Source: Nitrosopumilus sp. b1
Lineage (GTDB): Archaea > Thermoproteota > Nitrososphaeria > Nitrososphaerales > Nitrosopumilaceae
NCBI RefSeq assembly: GCF_014078545.1
Contig: NZ_MU078715.1
Span: 18,057 to 82,056 of the forward strand
Reading direction: 5' to 3'
Length of the DNA: 64,000 bases
Shown: piece after piece, positions 23,544 through 31,626 of the stretch
Layout of the letters: each line of letters begins with the position of its first letter
How positions within the stretch are numbered: the stretch's first letter is position 1
Notes under the pieces: model-generated
The model's database searches: none
What the model saw: the letters and a program-made list of their open reading frames with translations, nothing else
What the model was told of the DNA's origin: nothing
Made by a program: the position numbers and the translations under genes

Positions 23544-24386
23544 ATGGTTGTAGAAAATAAGGCCACGATTACATATATTCAATTACTAAAAGAAGATCTT
23601 GCAATATTCAGACTAGTTCCAAACGACGGGGTAGTTCCCGATTATCACGCAGGTCAGTTCATTACAATTGGAATGAATGTTCCAAGTGAGGGTAAAGTCA
23701 TCAGAAGAGCATACTCTATTGCATCACATCCTGAAAACAAAAAATACATTGAACTTGTTATAAGATGGGTAAGAAAACCACTTCCTGGAAGATTAACCAC
23801 TCAATTGTTTAATGCAAAAGAAGGAGATGAAGTAACTTGGATTAAACCAACTGGTGCAGCATTATCAATTAATGAAACACTTCCAAATGGTAACAAAGAC
23901 AACAGAAGAATCGTATGTATTGGTGGTGGAACAGGAATTGCACCCTTTGTTAGTTTTGCACAGCATCTCCACGATGTAGGAGACAAACGAGAAATTGTTG
24001 TATTACACGGTGCAAGTTATGTTGATGAGCTCAGCTACAAAGAACTTTTCACGAATTTAGAATATGAAAGCCTCGACAAAGGCAAGGACAAATGGAATTT
24101 TACTTATCGCGCAACTATCAGTAGGCCACAAGACTGGTTTAACAGATCATGGGGCGGACAAACTGGAAGAGTTGAGACATTTCTAAGACCACGTGAAGAT
24201 GGAATGTCACCACTTGAAGAATTAGTTGGCGAGAAGATTACAAAAGATAACACAATGTTTTACATTTGTGGTTGGCAAGGCACAATTGATGGCGTAATGG
24301 ACTTCTTAAAACCAAAGAACTTTGTTACGCAAAGAGAAAAGCGAGCTGACGGAAGCTTCGAAGTAAAGTTCGAATCATACGGATAG
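23544..24386 (+). CDS. Ferredoxin-NADP reductase-like flavoprotein
   Basis: A 280-residue FAD/NAD(P) reductase of the FNR superfamily. The FAD-binding RAYS motif is at 55-58 (IRRAYSIAS), the pyridine-nucleotide motif GGGTGIAPF is at 127-135 and the C-terminal MFYICGWQG contains the conserved Cys-Gly. It would pass electrons between NAD(P)H and ferredoxin or another carrier in the cytosol. The open frame extends 29 codons upstream, but a TATTTAA box at 23511-23517 favours the ATG at 23544 (MVVENKATITYIQLL). tRNA-Ala precedes it on the other strand and tRNA-Pro follows. Confidence 0.87.
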   Translation: MVVENKATITYIQLLKEDLAIFRLVPNDGVVPDYHAGQFITIGMNVPSEGKVIRRAYSIASHPENKKYIELVIRWVRKPLPGRLTTQLFNAKEGDEVTWIKPTGAALSINETLPNGNKDNRRIVCIGGGTGIAPFVSFAQHLHDVGDKREIVVLHGASYVDELSYKELFTNLEYESLDKGKDKWNFTYRATISRPQDWFNRSWGGQTGRVETFLRPREDGMSPLEELVGEKITKDNTMFYICGWQGTIDGVMDFLKPKNFVTQREKRADGSFEVKFESYG

Positions 24387-24434
24387 CAATAGATTATTTT
24401 AAAGAAATAATATCATGCGCTAGAATTTACCTAC

Positions 24435-24508
24435 GGGGACGTAGGTTAGCTTGGTAGACTGCCAGCCTCGGGCGCTGGAGATCATGGGTTCAACTCCCAT
24501 CGTCCCCA
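24435..24508 (+). tRNA. tRNA-Pro (CGG)
   Basis: The acceptor GGGGACG pairs with CGTCCCC, with discriminator A. The anticodon arm CCAGC-CTCGGGC-GCTGG carries CGG. The T-loop reads GGGTTCAACTCCC. The length is 74 nt, with no intron and no encoded CCA. Confidence 0.94.
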
Positions 24509-24556
24509 TGTTACTAATTCAATCATTGAAATAGGACAAATGAAATCATAGTCTGA

Positions 24557-25159
24557 TTGGCAACTGCATTATACCTTGCACATTTGAATCCAGTAACAAA
24601 TGCACATGTTGAAATTATTAATGATCTAAAATCACAAGCTGACAAAATAATTGTAATGCCGGTTATTTTCATGAAAGAAGATTCTGAAATTAATAGTAAG
24701 AGTTTTCCATTTGGTTTTGAGATAAGAAAAAAAATGATAGAGTCAGTTTTTGCCGATTCAGTTGAGGTATCACGAAATTATACATTCTTTGCACCATTCT
24801 CAAAATACATGCCACCTCTTTTATCACCAAATTCTTGGAAGCTACGAAAACAAATTCTAAAAGGAATAGAAGATGATTATTTCACATACACTGGAGACAA
24901 AGCAGAAGGATACATGCTCAAGATGTATCGATTAAGACCAAAAGTTGGTACCAGAAAATCAATTTCTGCTGCGTCAGTCAAAGAAAAGATGTATGATTCA
25001 GTAGAAAAAGCAGATTCAGGATGGAAAAATAATGTGCCAGAACCCGTAGCAAAAATCATTCAAGAAAACTGGAATATTATAGAGAGATTTGCAAAAATGG
25101 AAGATTTGACTACACGTGTTCTGGGAATGAAGTTTCCAAAAGAAGGATGGTCAAAATAA
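24557..25159 (+). CDS. Nucleotidyltransferase, NMN adenylyltransferase-like
   Basis: A 200-residue protein with the cytidylyl/adenylyltransferase fold. The N-terminal YLAHLNPVTNAHVEII (about 5-20) aligns with the GxFNPxTxxH start of NadD/NMNAT proteins, and RKSISAASVKEKM near residue 135 resembles their ISSTxxR signature in degenerate form. Both motifs are imperfect, since the usual Gly of the HxGH is missing, so activity or substrate may differ. The protein uses a TTG start 48 nt after tRNA-Pro. A role in NAD or coenzyme synthesis is possible but unproven. Confidence 0.65.
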   Translation: MATALYLAHLNPVTNAHVEIINDLKSQADKIIVMPVIFMKEDSEINSKSFPFGFEIRKKMIESVFADSVEVSRNYTFFAPFSKYMPPLLSPNSWKLRKQILKGIEDDYFTYTGDKAEGYMLKMYRLRPKVGTRKSISAASVKEKMYDSVEKADSGWKNNVPEPVAKIIQENWNIIERFAKMEDLTTRVLGMKFPKEGWSK

Positions 25160-25167
25160 TAGTCCTA

Positions 25168-25368
25168 TTAGGATTTTTTTGATTTCTTCCATCTATCCAT
25201 ATTAAACATGGCAAAGCTAATCATAAAGAAGATAATCATTGCTATGCCAGTCACATATGCATAGTTGAATCCATCTCCAGGATGATTCTGTTCATGATAA
25301 TAGTTAATCCCAAATGTTGCAATTAGTAAAAAAAGTCCAATGAATGAAAATTTCCTGTGAGTTTCCAA
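25168..25368 (-). CDS. Small membrane protein, two TM segments
   Basis: Not recognised. A 66-residue protein with a short basic start (METHRKFS), one hydrophobic segment at about 8-22, a hydrophilic loop HEQNHPGDGFNYAY, a second segment at about 37-55 and the basic tail DRWKKSKKS. Both termini are probably cytoplasmic. It is convergent with the nucleotidyltransferase gene and divergent from ilvE. No function can be inferred. Confidence 0.6.
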   Translation of the reverse strand: METHRKFSFIGLFLLIATFGINYYHEQNHPGDGFNYAYVTGIAMIIFFMISFAMFNMDRWKKSKKS

Positions 25369-25466
25369 GAATTATTATTTTATTATTAGGTATATGAACT
25401 AAGAATTCTCTTTTTTCTAAATTATTTATGGAAATAGATTAATTATGACCAAATCCTCGAATTGGT

Positions 25467-26384
25467 GTGAAATTTTCTAATTCAAAATTTGTTTGGTTTG
25501 ATGGAAAATTAGTCCCCATACAAAAAGCAAAAGTTCCTGTGACAACTCATGCAATTCATTATGGAACATCAGTCTTTGAAGGAATCAGAGCCTATTGGAA
25601 TTCAGAAAATCTGTTTATCTTTAGGCTAGGTGAGCATGTAAAGCGGTTTAGAAATTCTGGAAAATTTTATTCCATGTCTTTGAATTATTCTAATGAAGAG
25701 ATCAAAAAGGCAATAACCAATTTATGTAAAAAAAATAAGATGAAAAAATCCTGCTATATCAGACCCTTTTACTTTATTGGTCAATACGGAATAAATCTGC
25801 ATGTTACAAAAAATGCACCAACACACCTTGCAATCTTTATGTTTCCATTTGGAGATCTATTTAACAAAAATGGTATCACTGCAGGGGTGTCATCAAAGAG
25901 AAAGTTCTCTGATGCGTCAACTCCAACGCAAGCAAAGATGGGCGGAAACTATCTAAATTCAATCATTGCAACTCAGGAGGCAAAGAAAAAAGGATTTGAT
26001 GAGGCGATTCTTCTTGATTTGGAAGGAAATGTAAGTGAGGCACCTGGAGAAAACATCTTCATAGTTAAAGGAGAAAAGATGTACACTCCACCAATTAGTT
26101 CATCAGCCCTTAATGGAATTACCAGAGATGCAGTTCTAAAAATTGCAAAAGATAGTGGTTACAAAGCATCAATCAAGAAATTCAACAGGAATGAATTGAA
26201 CAGGGCAGATGAGATTTTCCTTACAGGAACTGCAGCAGAGATAACACCAATTATCAAAATTGATAGAAAAAAGGTAGGAAATGGAACGGTAGGCCCCATC
26301 ACAAAAGCCATAATGTCAGAATATACGGATATTGTAATGAATAGAAAGAAGAAATATTCACACTGGTTAACGGCGGTATACTAA
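25467..26384 (+). CDS. ilvE: Branched-chain amino acid aminotransferase
   Basis: A PLP-dependent class IV aminotransferase of 305 residues for the last step of valine, leucine and isoleucine synthesis. The PLP lysine is K157 in QAKMGGNYLNSI, and the family signature continues as KKKGFDEAILLDLEGNVSEA and GENIFIV. YGTSVFEGIRAYW (32-44) lies in the small domain. It uses a GTG start. Its TAA overlaps the ATG of the next gene (TAATG), so ilvE is translationally coupled to a Gfo/Idh/MocA dehydrogenase; that partnership may be only a transcriptional convenience. Confidence 0.92.
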   Translation: MKFSNSKFVWFDGKLVPIQKAKVPVTTHAIHYGTSVFEGIRAYWNSENLFIFRLGEHVKRFRNSGKFYSMSLNYSNEEIKKAITNLCKKNKMKKSCYIRPFYFIGQYGINLHVTKNAPTHLAIFMFPFGDLFNKNGITAGVSSKRKFSDASTPTQAKMGGNYLNSIIATQEAKKKGFDEAILLDLEGNVSEAPGENIFIVKGEKMYTPPISSSALNGITRDAVLKIAKDSGYKASIKKFNRNELNRADEIFLTGTAAEITPIIKIDRKKVGNGTVGPITKAIMSEYTDIVMNRKKKYSHWLTAVY

Positions 26385-27319
26385 TGAGAGTGGTACAAAT
26401 TGGAACCGGAGGATGGGGCAAAAACCATGCAAGAATTCTTTCACAGTTAGACGTTCTTGTTGCAATTTGTGATGCCGACAAGCAAAGATGCAAAGAGTTT
26501 GGAGAAAAGTACTCTGTTAACCAATACGACTCTATTGATTCATTGTTATCTTCAGAAGATTTTGATGCAGCTGTAATCTGTACACCTACATCAACACATG
26601 CAAAGATTGCCACGCAATTGATTCAAGCAAAAAAACATGTTTTCGTTGAAAAACCCATGACGTATCTCTCAGAAGAAGGCGAAGATCTCATGAAACTTGC
26701 TGAGAGAAATAAAGTTCTTCTCACCTGCGGATACATTGAGAGATTCAACCCAGCAGTAGGCATTGTAAAAGATTTTGTTAAATCAAGAAAATATGGAGAA
26801 TTGGTTATGCTAGAATTTCATAGAGAAAATAGGATGCCCTTGCATATCAAAGATGTAGGAATCATTTACGATACATCTGTACACGATATTGACACAGCCA
26901 TGTGGCTTTTTGATGATACCCCTGAAGTAATTTTTGCAAGGGCAGGCAAGATAAGACATGAACATGAAGACTTTGCATCAATTATGCTAGGATTCAAAGA
27001 CAATAAAGTTGCAATAATATCATCAAACTGGATTACACCAACCAGAGTCAGAACTTTCAATGCAGTATGTACTGATGCAATAATTTCATCAGACTTTATC
27101 ACACAAGAAGTAAAGATTGAAACAAATAATGATACAGAGATTCCTCGCAATGAAAAAAAGGAGCCACTGTTACTTGAGCTTCAAACATTTTTGGGAGCAA
27201 TTGAAGGAAAAAACGAGTTATTAGTAAAAGCACAGCATGCAGTTAACGTAACAAAGATTGCAGAAGCGGCACTTTTATCTAGTCAGAAAGGAACCCCGAT
27301 TTATCTCGATTTAAAATGA
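26384..27319 (+). CDS. Gfo/Idh/MocA-family oxidoreductase
   Basis: An NAD(P)-dependent dehydrogenase of 311 residues acting on a sugar or related compound. Rossmann motif GTGGWGKNHA is at 7-16, and VEKPMTY around residue 90 carries the diagnostic EKP. The second domain begins near residue 115 with GYIERFNPAV. CDADKQR after beta-2 suggests NAD preference. It overlaps ilvE upstream and a Trm112-like gene downstream, with a hexapeptide acetyltransferase next. The combination with the acetyltransferase resembles WbpB/WbpD-type steps that make acetamido sugars for surface glycans, so that role is plausible. Confidence 0.85.
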   Translation: MRVVQIGTGGWGKNHARILSQLDVLVAICDADKQRCKEFGEKYSVNQYDSIDSLLSSEDFDAAVICTPTSTHAKIATQLIQAKKHVFVEKPMTYLSEEGEDLMKLAERNKVLLTCGYIERFNPAVGIVKDFVKSRKYGELVMLEFHRENRMPLHIKDVGIIYDTSVHDIDTAMWLFDDTPEVIFARAGKIRHEHEDFASIMLGFKDNKVAIISSNWITPTRVRTFNAVCTDAIISSDFITQEVKIETNNDTEIPRNEKKEPLLLELQTFLGAIEGKNELLVKAQHAVNVTKIAEAALLSSQKGTPIYLDLK

Positions 27320-27585
27320 AAAAAAGTATGATAGACATCTTAGCGTGTCCAATTGACAAACATTTTCCACTTGAACTACTAGAGTGTAAATCAAAAACAG
27401 AGATAGTTGAGGAAGGAGTATTGTACTGCACAAAATGCTCGAGATTCTACCCAATTATAGAAGAGATTCCAATAATGTTACCCGATGAATTACGTGACAA
27501 AAAACAAGATATGGAATTTTTGAAAAATAATAAGGATAAACTTCCTGAAAAAATAATTAAGCAGGCATCACCATGGCACTTGTGA
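27316..27585 (+). CDS. Trm112-like zinc protein
   Basis: An 89-residue protein of the Trm112/UPF0434 family. The N-terminal DILACPIDKHFPLELLEC and the later LYCTKCSRFYPIIEEIPIML give the usual CP-x-D ... CxxC pattern, a four-Cys zinc site around residues 11 to 40. In archaea and eukaryotes Trm112 activates methyltransferases that modify tRNA, rRNA and release factor. Its start overlaps the stop of the dehydrogenase gene by 4 bp. A bifunctional use as a small carrier in this cluster cannot be excluded. Confidence 0.82.
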   Translation: MKKSMIDILACPIDKHFPLELLECKSKTEIVEEGVLYCTKCSRFYPIIEEIPIMLPDELRDKKQDMEFLKNNKDKLPEKIIKQASPWHL

Positions 27586-27592
27586 AGCTCTT

Positions 27593-28069
27593 TTGGTAAC
27601 AAATCATATTTCTCAAAAAGCAAAGATTGGAAAAAATGTAAGCATCTGGCATTTTTCGTATGTTGGAGACAATGTAGAGATTGGAGACAATGTCAAGATT
27701 GGTTCTCTTGCACACATTGACTATAACGTAAAGATTGGAGAAAATACAAAGATCGAAGGACTTGCTTACATTCCGCCTTTATCGCGAATTGGAAAGAATG
27801 TGTTTATCGGACCAAATGCTGCACTAACCAATGATCCATACCCAATGTGTGACAAAATGATTGGAGTTACGATTGAAGATGGTGTAATAATTGGTGCACG
27901 CGCAGTGATTAAGGCAGGTGTCACTATAGGAAAGAATAGTGTTGTTGCAATGGGGGCAGTAGTAACCAAGGATGTTCCTCCAAATTCAGTAGTTGTTGGA
28001 GTTCCAGCTAAAGTAAAGTACTCAAGAGAAGAGTATGATAAAAAACAAAAAGATTGGTTGGAATCTTAG
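27593..28069 (+). CDS. Left-handed beta-helix N-acetyltransferase, WbpD-like
   Basis: A 158-residue hexapeptide-repeat acyltransferase with a TTG start. Repeats such as VEIGDNVKIGSLAHIDYNVK and IGKNVFIGPNAALTNDPYPM define the beta-helix. The NDPYP segment and the GVTIEDGVIIGARAVIKAGV stretch are characteristic of UDP-2-acetamido-3-amino-sugar N-acetyltransferases (WbpD/WlbB). It probably acetylates a nucleotide-linked aminosugar in the cytosol. Together with the upstream dehydrogenase this suggests synthesis of a diacetamido sugar for surface glycans; the aminotransferase step is not visible here. It abuts a small gene on the other strand. Confidence 0.85.
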   Translation: MVTNHISQKAKIGKNVSIWHFSYVGDNVEIGDNVKIGSLAHIDYNVKIGENTKIEGLAYIPPLSRIGKNVFIGPNAALTNDPYPMCDKMIGVTIEDGVIIGARAVIKAGVTIGKNSVVAMGAVVTKDVPPNSVVVGVPAKVKYSREEYDKKQKDWLES

Positions 28070-28231
28070 TTAGTGTAGTTTTTCAAGTTTATCGAGTCGC
28101 TTTTCAATTTCGATTAGCTTATTGATGATAATGATGTGTGTCTTTTTTGCATCAATTCCAACTGGACTATCAGGACTAGTAATTGCTTGTCCGATTTCTT
28201 TTTTTGCGTTCTCATCAACTTCTAAATTCAT
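28070..28231 (-). CDS. Small hypothetical protein (53 aa)
   Basis: A 53-codon ORF encoding MNLEVDENAKKEIGQAITSP, then SPVGIDAKKTHIIIINKLIE and a charged end EKRLDKLEKLH. The sequence is amphipathic and helical, probably a short coiled coil, without cysteine or membrane segment. It fills exactly the space between the acetyltransferase stop (28069) and the region before the membrane protein gene at 28280. Codon bias is like its neighbours. Not recognised; accepted as a probable gene because the sequence is non-repetitive and protein-like. Confidence 0.55.
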   Translation of the reverse strand: MNLEVDENAKKEIGQAITSPDSPVGIDAKKTHIIIINKLIEIEKRLDKLEKLH

Positions 28232-28279
28232 TTCTTATCTGTTAATGCCCACATTCTAGACATATACTTTTGCAAAGAT

Positions 28280-28510
28280 TTAGCTACTAATCTGTTTTTG
28301 AAATATCCATTTTTTGAATTTTGATAAAACATAAACCCAAAGTACAACAAGAATTATTGCAACAATTGCCTTTATTCCAGAAGATATCACTTGATCGAAT
28401 TCTCCATATCCAGATATCGATATAGGTCCAAGAACTGTAATCACTATTCCTCCTCCAATTAATAACAAAACCCACATTGCAAAGATAAAGATGTAAAGTG
28501 ATTTATTCAA
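28280..28510 (-). CDS. Small membrane protein, two TM segments
   Basis: Not recognised. A 76-residue protein with hydrophobic segments at about 5-29 and 46-64, a glycine-rich loop GPISISGYGEFDQ between them and the basic tail SKFKKWIFQKQISS. Its start overlaps the 3' end of the GlcNAc-1-phosphate transferase gene by 4 bp, so both are read from the GINS-MCM-Hel308 transcript or a sub-operon. Function unknown; a partner of the membrane glycosyltransferase is conceivable. Confidence 0.65.
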   Translation of the reverse strand: MNKSLYIFIFAMWVLLLIGGGIVITVLGPISISGYGEFDQVISSGIKAIVAIILVVLWVYVLSKFKKWIFQKQISS

Positions 28511-29499
28511 AATTTAATCACCGTCAAAAAGGCACTAGTCACTGCCAAAATTCCTGCAAATACTGCAAGTTTGAATATTTCGTATCCAACTTGCTTTTCA
28601 GATAATGGTTTATCCCCAAGAATTAGCCTAACCAAGGTTACAGGAGCGGTCTTTTCAGTAGTAGCCTTTAGCTTAAAGTCATCTGTATGGGTTACAGGTT
28701 TTGCTTTAATCTGTCTGTGTTCAACAATTCTCTTCATGCTGGAGAGAAACAAAAATGAGTTAATCACTGCTGGGAGTAAAGCAATTGCTGCTATAATTTC
28801 AACTCCACCTACAATTGCAATTGCACCATACATTGCACCAAGTGTCAGTGCCCCTGAATCACCTGGAAAAATTTTACTTGGAACTTTATGATACTTGTAA
28901 AATGCAAGTGAGACAAAACCCAAGGGCAAACTGATCAAAGCCACCTCATAGTTTTGAACTATTACCAATGAGATTGTCAAAGCAAAGCTTGCAATGGTCA
29001 TAAAACCACTTGCAACCCCATTTAGCACATCAATTGAGTTGATTGTGTTTCCAGTAATTGGAATCATTACAATCACTATTGCAAGATACAGTGCAGGAAT
29101 TACAGCATCACCAAAAATTGGAAAAGATAGATTTGAATCATATGCACCAAGGAGAATTATCGGTACTGCAGAAACTGCAAGTGCAAGTGGTTTGAACCAT
29201 CCGCCCATTACCTTTCTATCATCAATCATTCCGACAACAAAGGCCATGCTAGTTGTAGCAATTACTGCAAGAATTTCATTCATTTGTAAAAATGCATACA
29301 GTGTAAATTCTGCTGCAAGAATTCCTGCAATGAGTACAGGTCCGCCAGGTCTGACCACCATTACTTCACCAGGTTTGTTAAAGTCTTTGACAGCCATCTT
29401 ACGCTTCTCAAGGGCTTTGATTAAAAATGGAGTAATGACAAAAACAGTAAAGAAAGCAACTACAGATGTAATTATTCCTGGAATTATTAGCTCAGACAA
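28507..29499 (-). CDS. GlcNAc-1-phosphate transferase (AglH/Alg7/MraY family)
   Basis: A polytopic membrane enzyme of 330 residues with about ten hydrophobic segments. Family landmarks include GMIDDRKVMGGWFKPL (about residues 90-105), the Asp pair for Mg, NTINSIDVLNGVASGFMTIA and FPGDSGALTLGAMYGA. These enzymes transfer GlcNAc-1-P from UDP-GlcNAc to dolichol phosphate, the first step of archaeal N-glycan assembly. It directly follows hel308 and overlaps a small membrane protein gene. The name AglH is likely but depends on the sugar donor, which is not readable. Confidence 0.87.
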   Translation of the reverse strand: MSELIIPGIITSVVAFFTVFVITPFLIKALEKRKMAVKDFNKPGEVMVVRPGGPVLIAGILAAEFTLYAFLQMNEILAVIATTSMAFVVGMIDDRKVMGGWFKPLALAVSAVPIILLGAYDSNLSFPIFGDAVIPALYLAIVIVMIPITGNTINSIDVLNGVASGFMTIASFALTISLVIVQNYEVALISLPLGFVSLAFYKYHKVPSKIFPGDSGALTLGAMYGAIAIVGGVEIIAAIALLPAVINSFLFLSSMKRIVEHRQIKAKPVTHTDDFKLKATTEKTAPVTLVRLILGDKPLSEKQVGYEIFKLAVFAGILAVTSAFLTVIKF

Positions 29500-31626
29500 T
29501 TATCTACCCTTCCGTAATTGAGACTTTATGTTATCTGCAAGTGTTGAACCAATTTTATCAATCTCTGCCAATTTTTTAACAGGAATTGCAGCCAAATCAT
29601 CAAGATTTTTGATTCCAGTATTGTATAGTTTTCTTGCACGAACTCTTCCTATTCCCTTGATCTTTACAAGGTCAAGTAATTCCTCACGTATTCCATAGAC
29701 TATACGCTTTCGAAGTGAATCTAATTCATCAAGTAAATCTGGGCGTTCCATCTGCTTTGCAAGCTCCCTCAAGCAATACACTAGCCAGTTTGATGTCTCA
29801 ACCATTCTGTGCATATCACCTGATTCAATCTTTAGATTATCAGACAGTGAGACCTCCGAAGATTCTGTTATCCAAGATTGCAGGGCCAATAAACTTCGAT
29901 TGCAGTCATACTCGGATATTGGTTCCAATAATTCAGAGGAATGATTTTCAATCATAAGACTAGCAGTCTCATAGTCCTTGTTTCGCAATGCAAATTTTGG
30001 GAAAAACTCTTCACTGTTTGATACAAGATGTAAAAATCCAAAGGTATGATTTCTTTCTTCTGAAACATTTTCTAATGCTTTTCTAAAGTAGGATGCAGTT
30101 AATGGATCAATGTACAGCTTGGAAACTTTTTTCCCAAAATCAGTTGCGGCATATCTATCACCTTTTTTAATTAAAAATCCCTCATGAAGTAGATATCTTG
30201 TTGCAATATCAATTCCAAATTTCATTGTAGATTTTCTTGATTGTAATCCTCCTAGTGTTTGCAAAAAGAATTCAAGAATTTCTTCCTTTTTAATTCCAGG
30301 AGTTGTAACAACTACGCTAAGCAGATGAATTCGTAAAGCCTTATCATCTGTAATCTTTGATTCTATTGGTTCAGGTTCTCCACGAATGTAATATTCAATT
30401 AATTCATCAGTGTTTGATTTTCCAACGATTATTGCTTCTCCAAACTCATCATATTGAGGCCTACCTGCTCGTCCACAAAGCTGCTTGTATTCTAAAACGC
30501 TGATTGGTTTGTTCGCTCCAATCTTTGCATTATATCTTGCTATGTTTGAAATTACAACTCGTCGTGCAGGAAGATTTACTCCTGCTGCAAGAGTTGGAGT
30601 TGAGGAAAGTAATTTTATCCTCCCACTACGAAATTCATTTTCAATTATCTCTCTACAATTTTGATTTAATCCTGCATGATGAAATGCAACTCCTTTTTTG
30701 ACTAGCTCAGCCAGAGTCTTTACTAGTGCAGTGTTTTCATTATTGCTCAGTATTTTTTTTGATGTCTCCTCTAGAATTTTTTTCTCAGATTCTTGCAGAT
30801 ACCGTGAAATAATTTCAGATGCCTTAGCAGCTAATGATGCAGATCTGGTTCTAGTTTCAGCAAATACCAAGGATTGGCCGCCATCCTTTACGGATGCTGC
30901 ACCCAAGTCAATAGGTGCACCACGAATGGTTGATTCTACCTCAAAAAATCTCCCATCACCCATAGTCACGCTTCCCCCATCATAGACTCCTTCAGATAGT
31001 GGAACCGGTCTCCATGAATTTTCAACTAGAGTACATCCAAGCCATTTTGCAATCTCATCAGCATTAGTTATGGTAGCACTGAGACCTACAATCTGGGGCT
31101 TGTTCTCTAAAAGTTTGAGTTTTGTTAGAACCATTTCTAGTGTCGGTCCTCTGTCCTGGTCCCCAATCAAATGGACTTCGTCAGCAATAACTAAACCAAC
31201 ATCATCAATCCATTCAGCGCCATGTCTGACTAGTGAGTCCATTTTTTCATTTGTTAGAACCAAGATGTTTCCTTTCTCTAGATTTTGATCAACTGATTCA
31301 AAATCTCCAGTGGATATCATCACCTTTGTTTTACCCATGTTTGAAATCTTTTCAATTTTTTTAAACTCGTTAAATTTTTCAGAAGCAAGTGCACGAAGTG
31401 GGCTCAGATAGATTATTTTTCCATTATTCTCAAGTAGATATTTTATCATTGCAAGTGTTGCAATCAGTGTTTTTCCACTGGCAGTTGGTGCAGAAACTAG
31501 AATGCTCTTTCCATCTAAGAGACCGGCCTTGATCGTATCTTCTTGTGGAGGGTAAAGATCCTTGAATCCTTGTTCCTTAAAAAAATCAATTATTGGTTTT
31601 GGAAAATCTAGCTCTGATATCTTCAT
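29500..31626 (-). CDS. hel308: ATP-dependent DNA helicase Hel308
   Basis: A superfamily-2, Ski2-like 3'-5' helicase that acts on stalled replication forks. In 708 residues Walker A APTASGKT is at 46-53, DEVH at 149-152 (ADEVHLIGD), SATITN follows, and motif VI is QLCGRAGRPQYD. The C-terminal part has the ratchet domain and ends with a helix-hairpin-helix (VKIKGIGRVRARKLYNTGIK). It starts 4 bp inside the end of mcm, so it is translationally coupled to it. The PIP-box that often ends Hel308 proteins is not obvious; the tail is LRKGR. Confidence 0.95.
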   Translation of the reverse strand: MKISELDFPKPIIDFFKEQGFKDLYPPQEDTIKAGLLDGKSILVSAPTASGKTLIATLAMIKYLLENNGKIIYLSPLRALASEKFNEFKKIEKISNMGKTKVMISTGDFESVDQNLEKGNILVLTNEKMDSLVRHGAEWIDDVGLVIADEVHLIGDQDRGPTLEMVLTKLKLLENKPQIVGLSATITNADEIAKWLGCTLVENSWRPVPLSEGVYDGGSVTMGDGRFFEVESTIRGAPIDLGAASVKDGGQSLVFAETRTRSASLAAKASEIISRYLQESEKKILEETSKKILSNNENTALVKTLAELVKKGVAFHHAGLNQNCREIIENEFRSGRIKLLSSTPTLAAGVNLPARRVVISNIARYNAKIGANKPISVLEYKQLCGRAGRPQYDEFGEAIIVGKSNTDELIEYYIRGEPEPIESKITDDKALRIHLLSVVVTTPGIKKEEILEFFLQTLGGLQSRKSTMKFGIDIATRYLLHEGFLIKKGDRYAATDFGKKVSKLYIDPLTASYFRKALENVSEERNHTFGFLHLVSNSEEFFPKFALRNKDYETASLMIENHSSELLEPISEYDCNRSLLALQSWITESSEVSLSDNLKIESGDMHRMVETSNWLVYCLRELAKQMERPDLLDELDSLRKRIVYGIREELLDLVKIKGIGRVRARKLYNTGIKNLDDLAAIPVKKLAEIDKIGSTLADNIKSQLRKGR

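Noticed and set aside
30504..31288. Several plus-strand open frames opposite hel308
   Set aside because: They are antisense shadows of the helicase reading frame and lack any domain or promoter signal.
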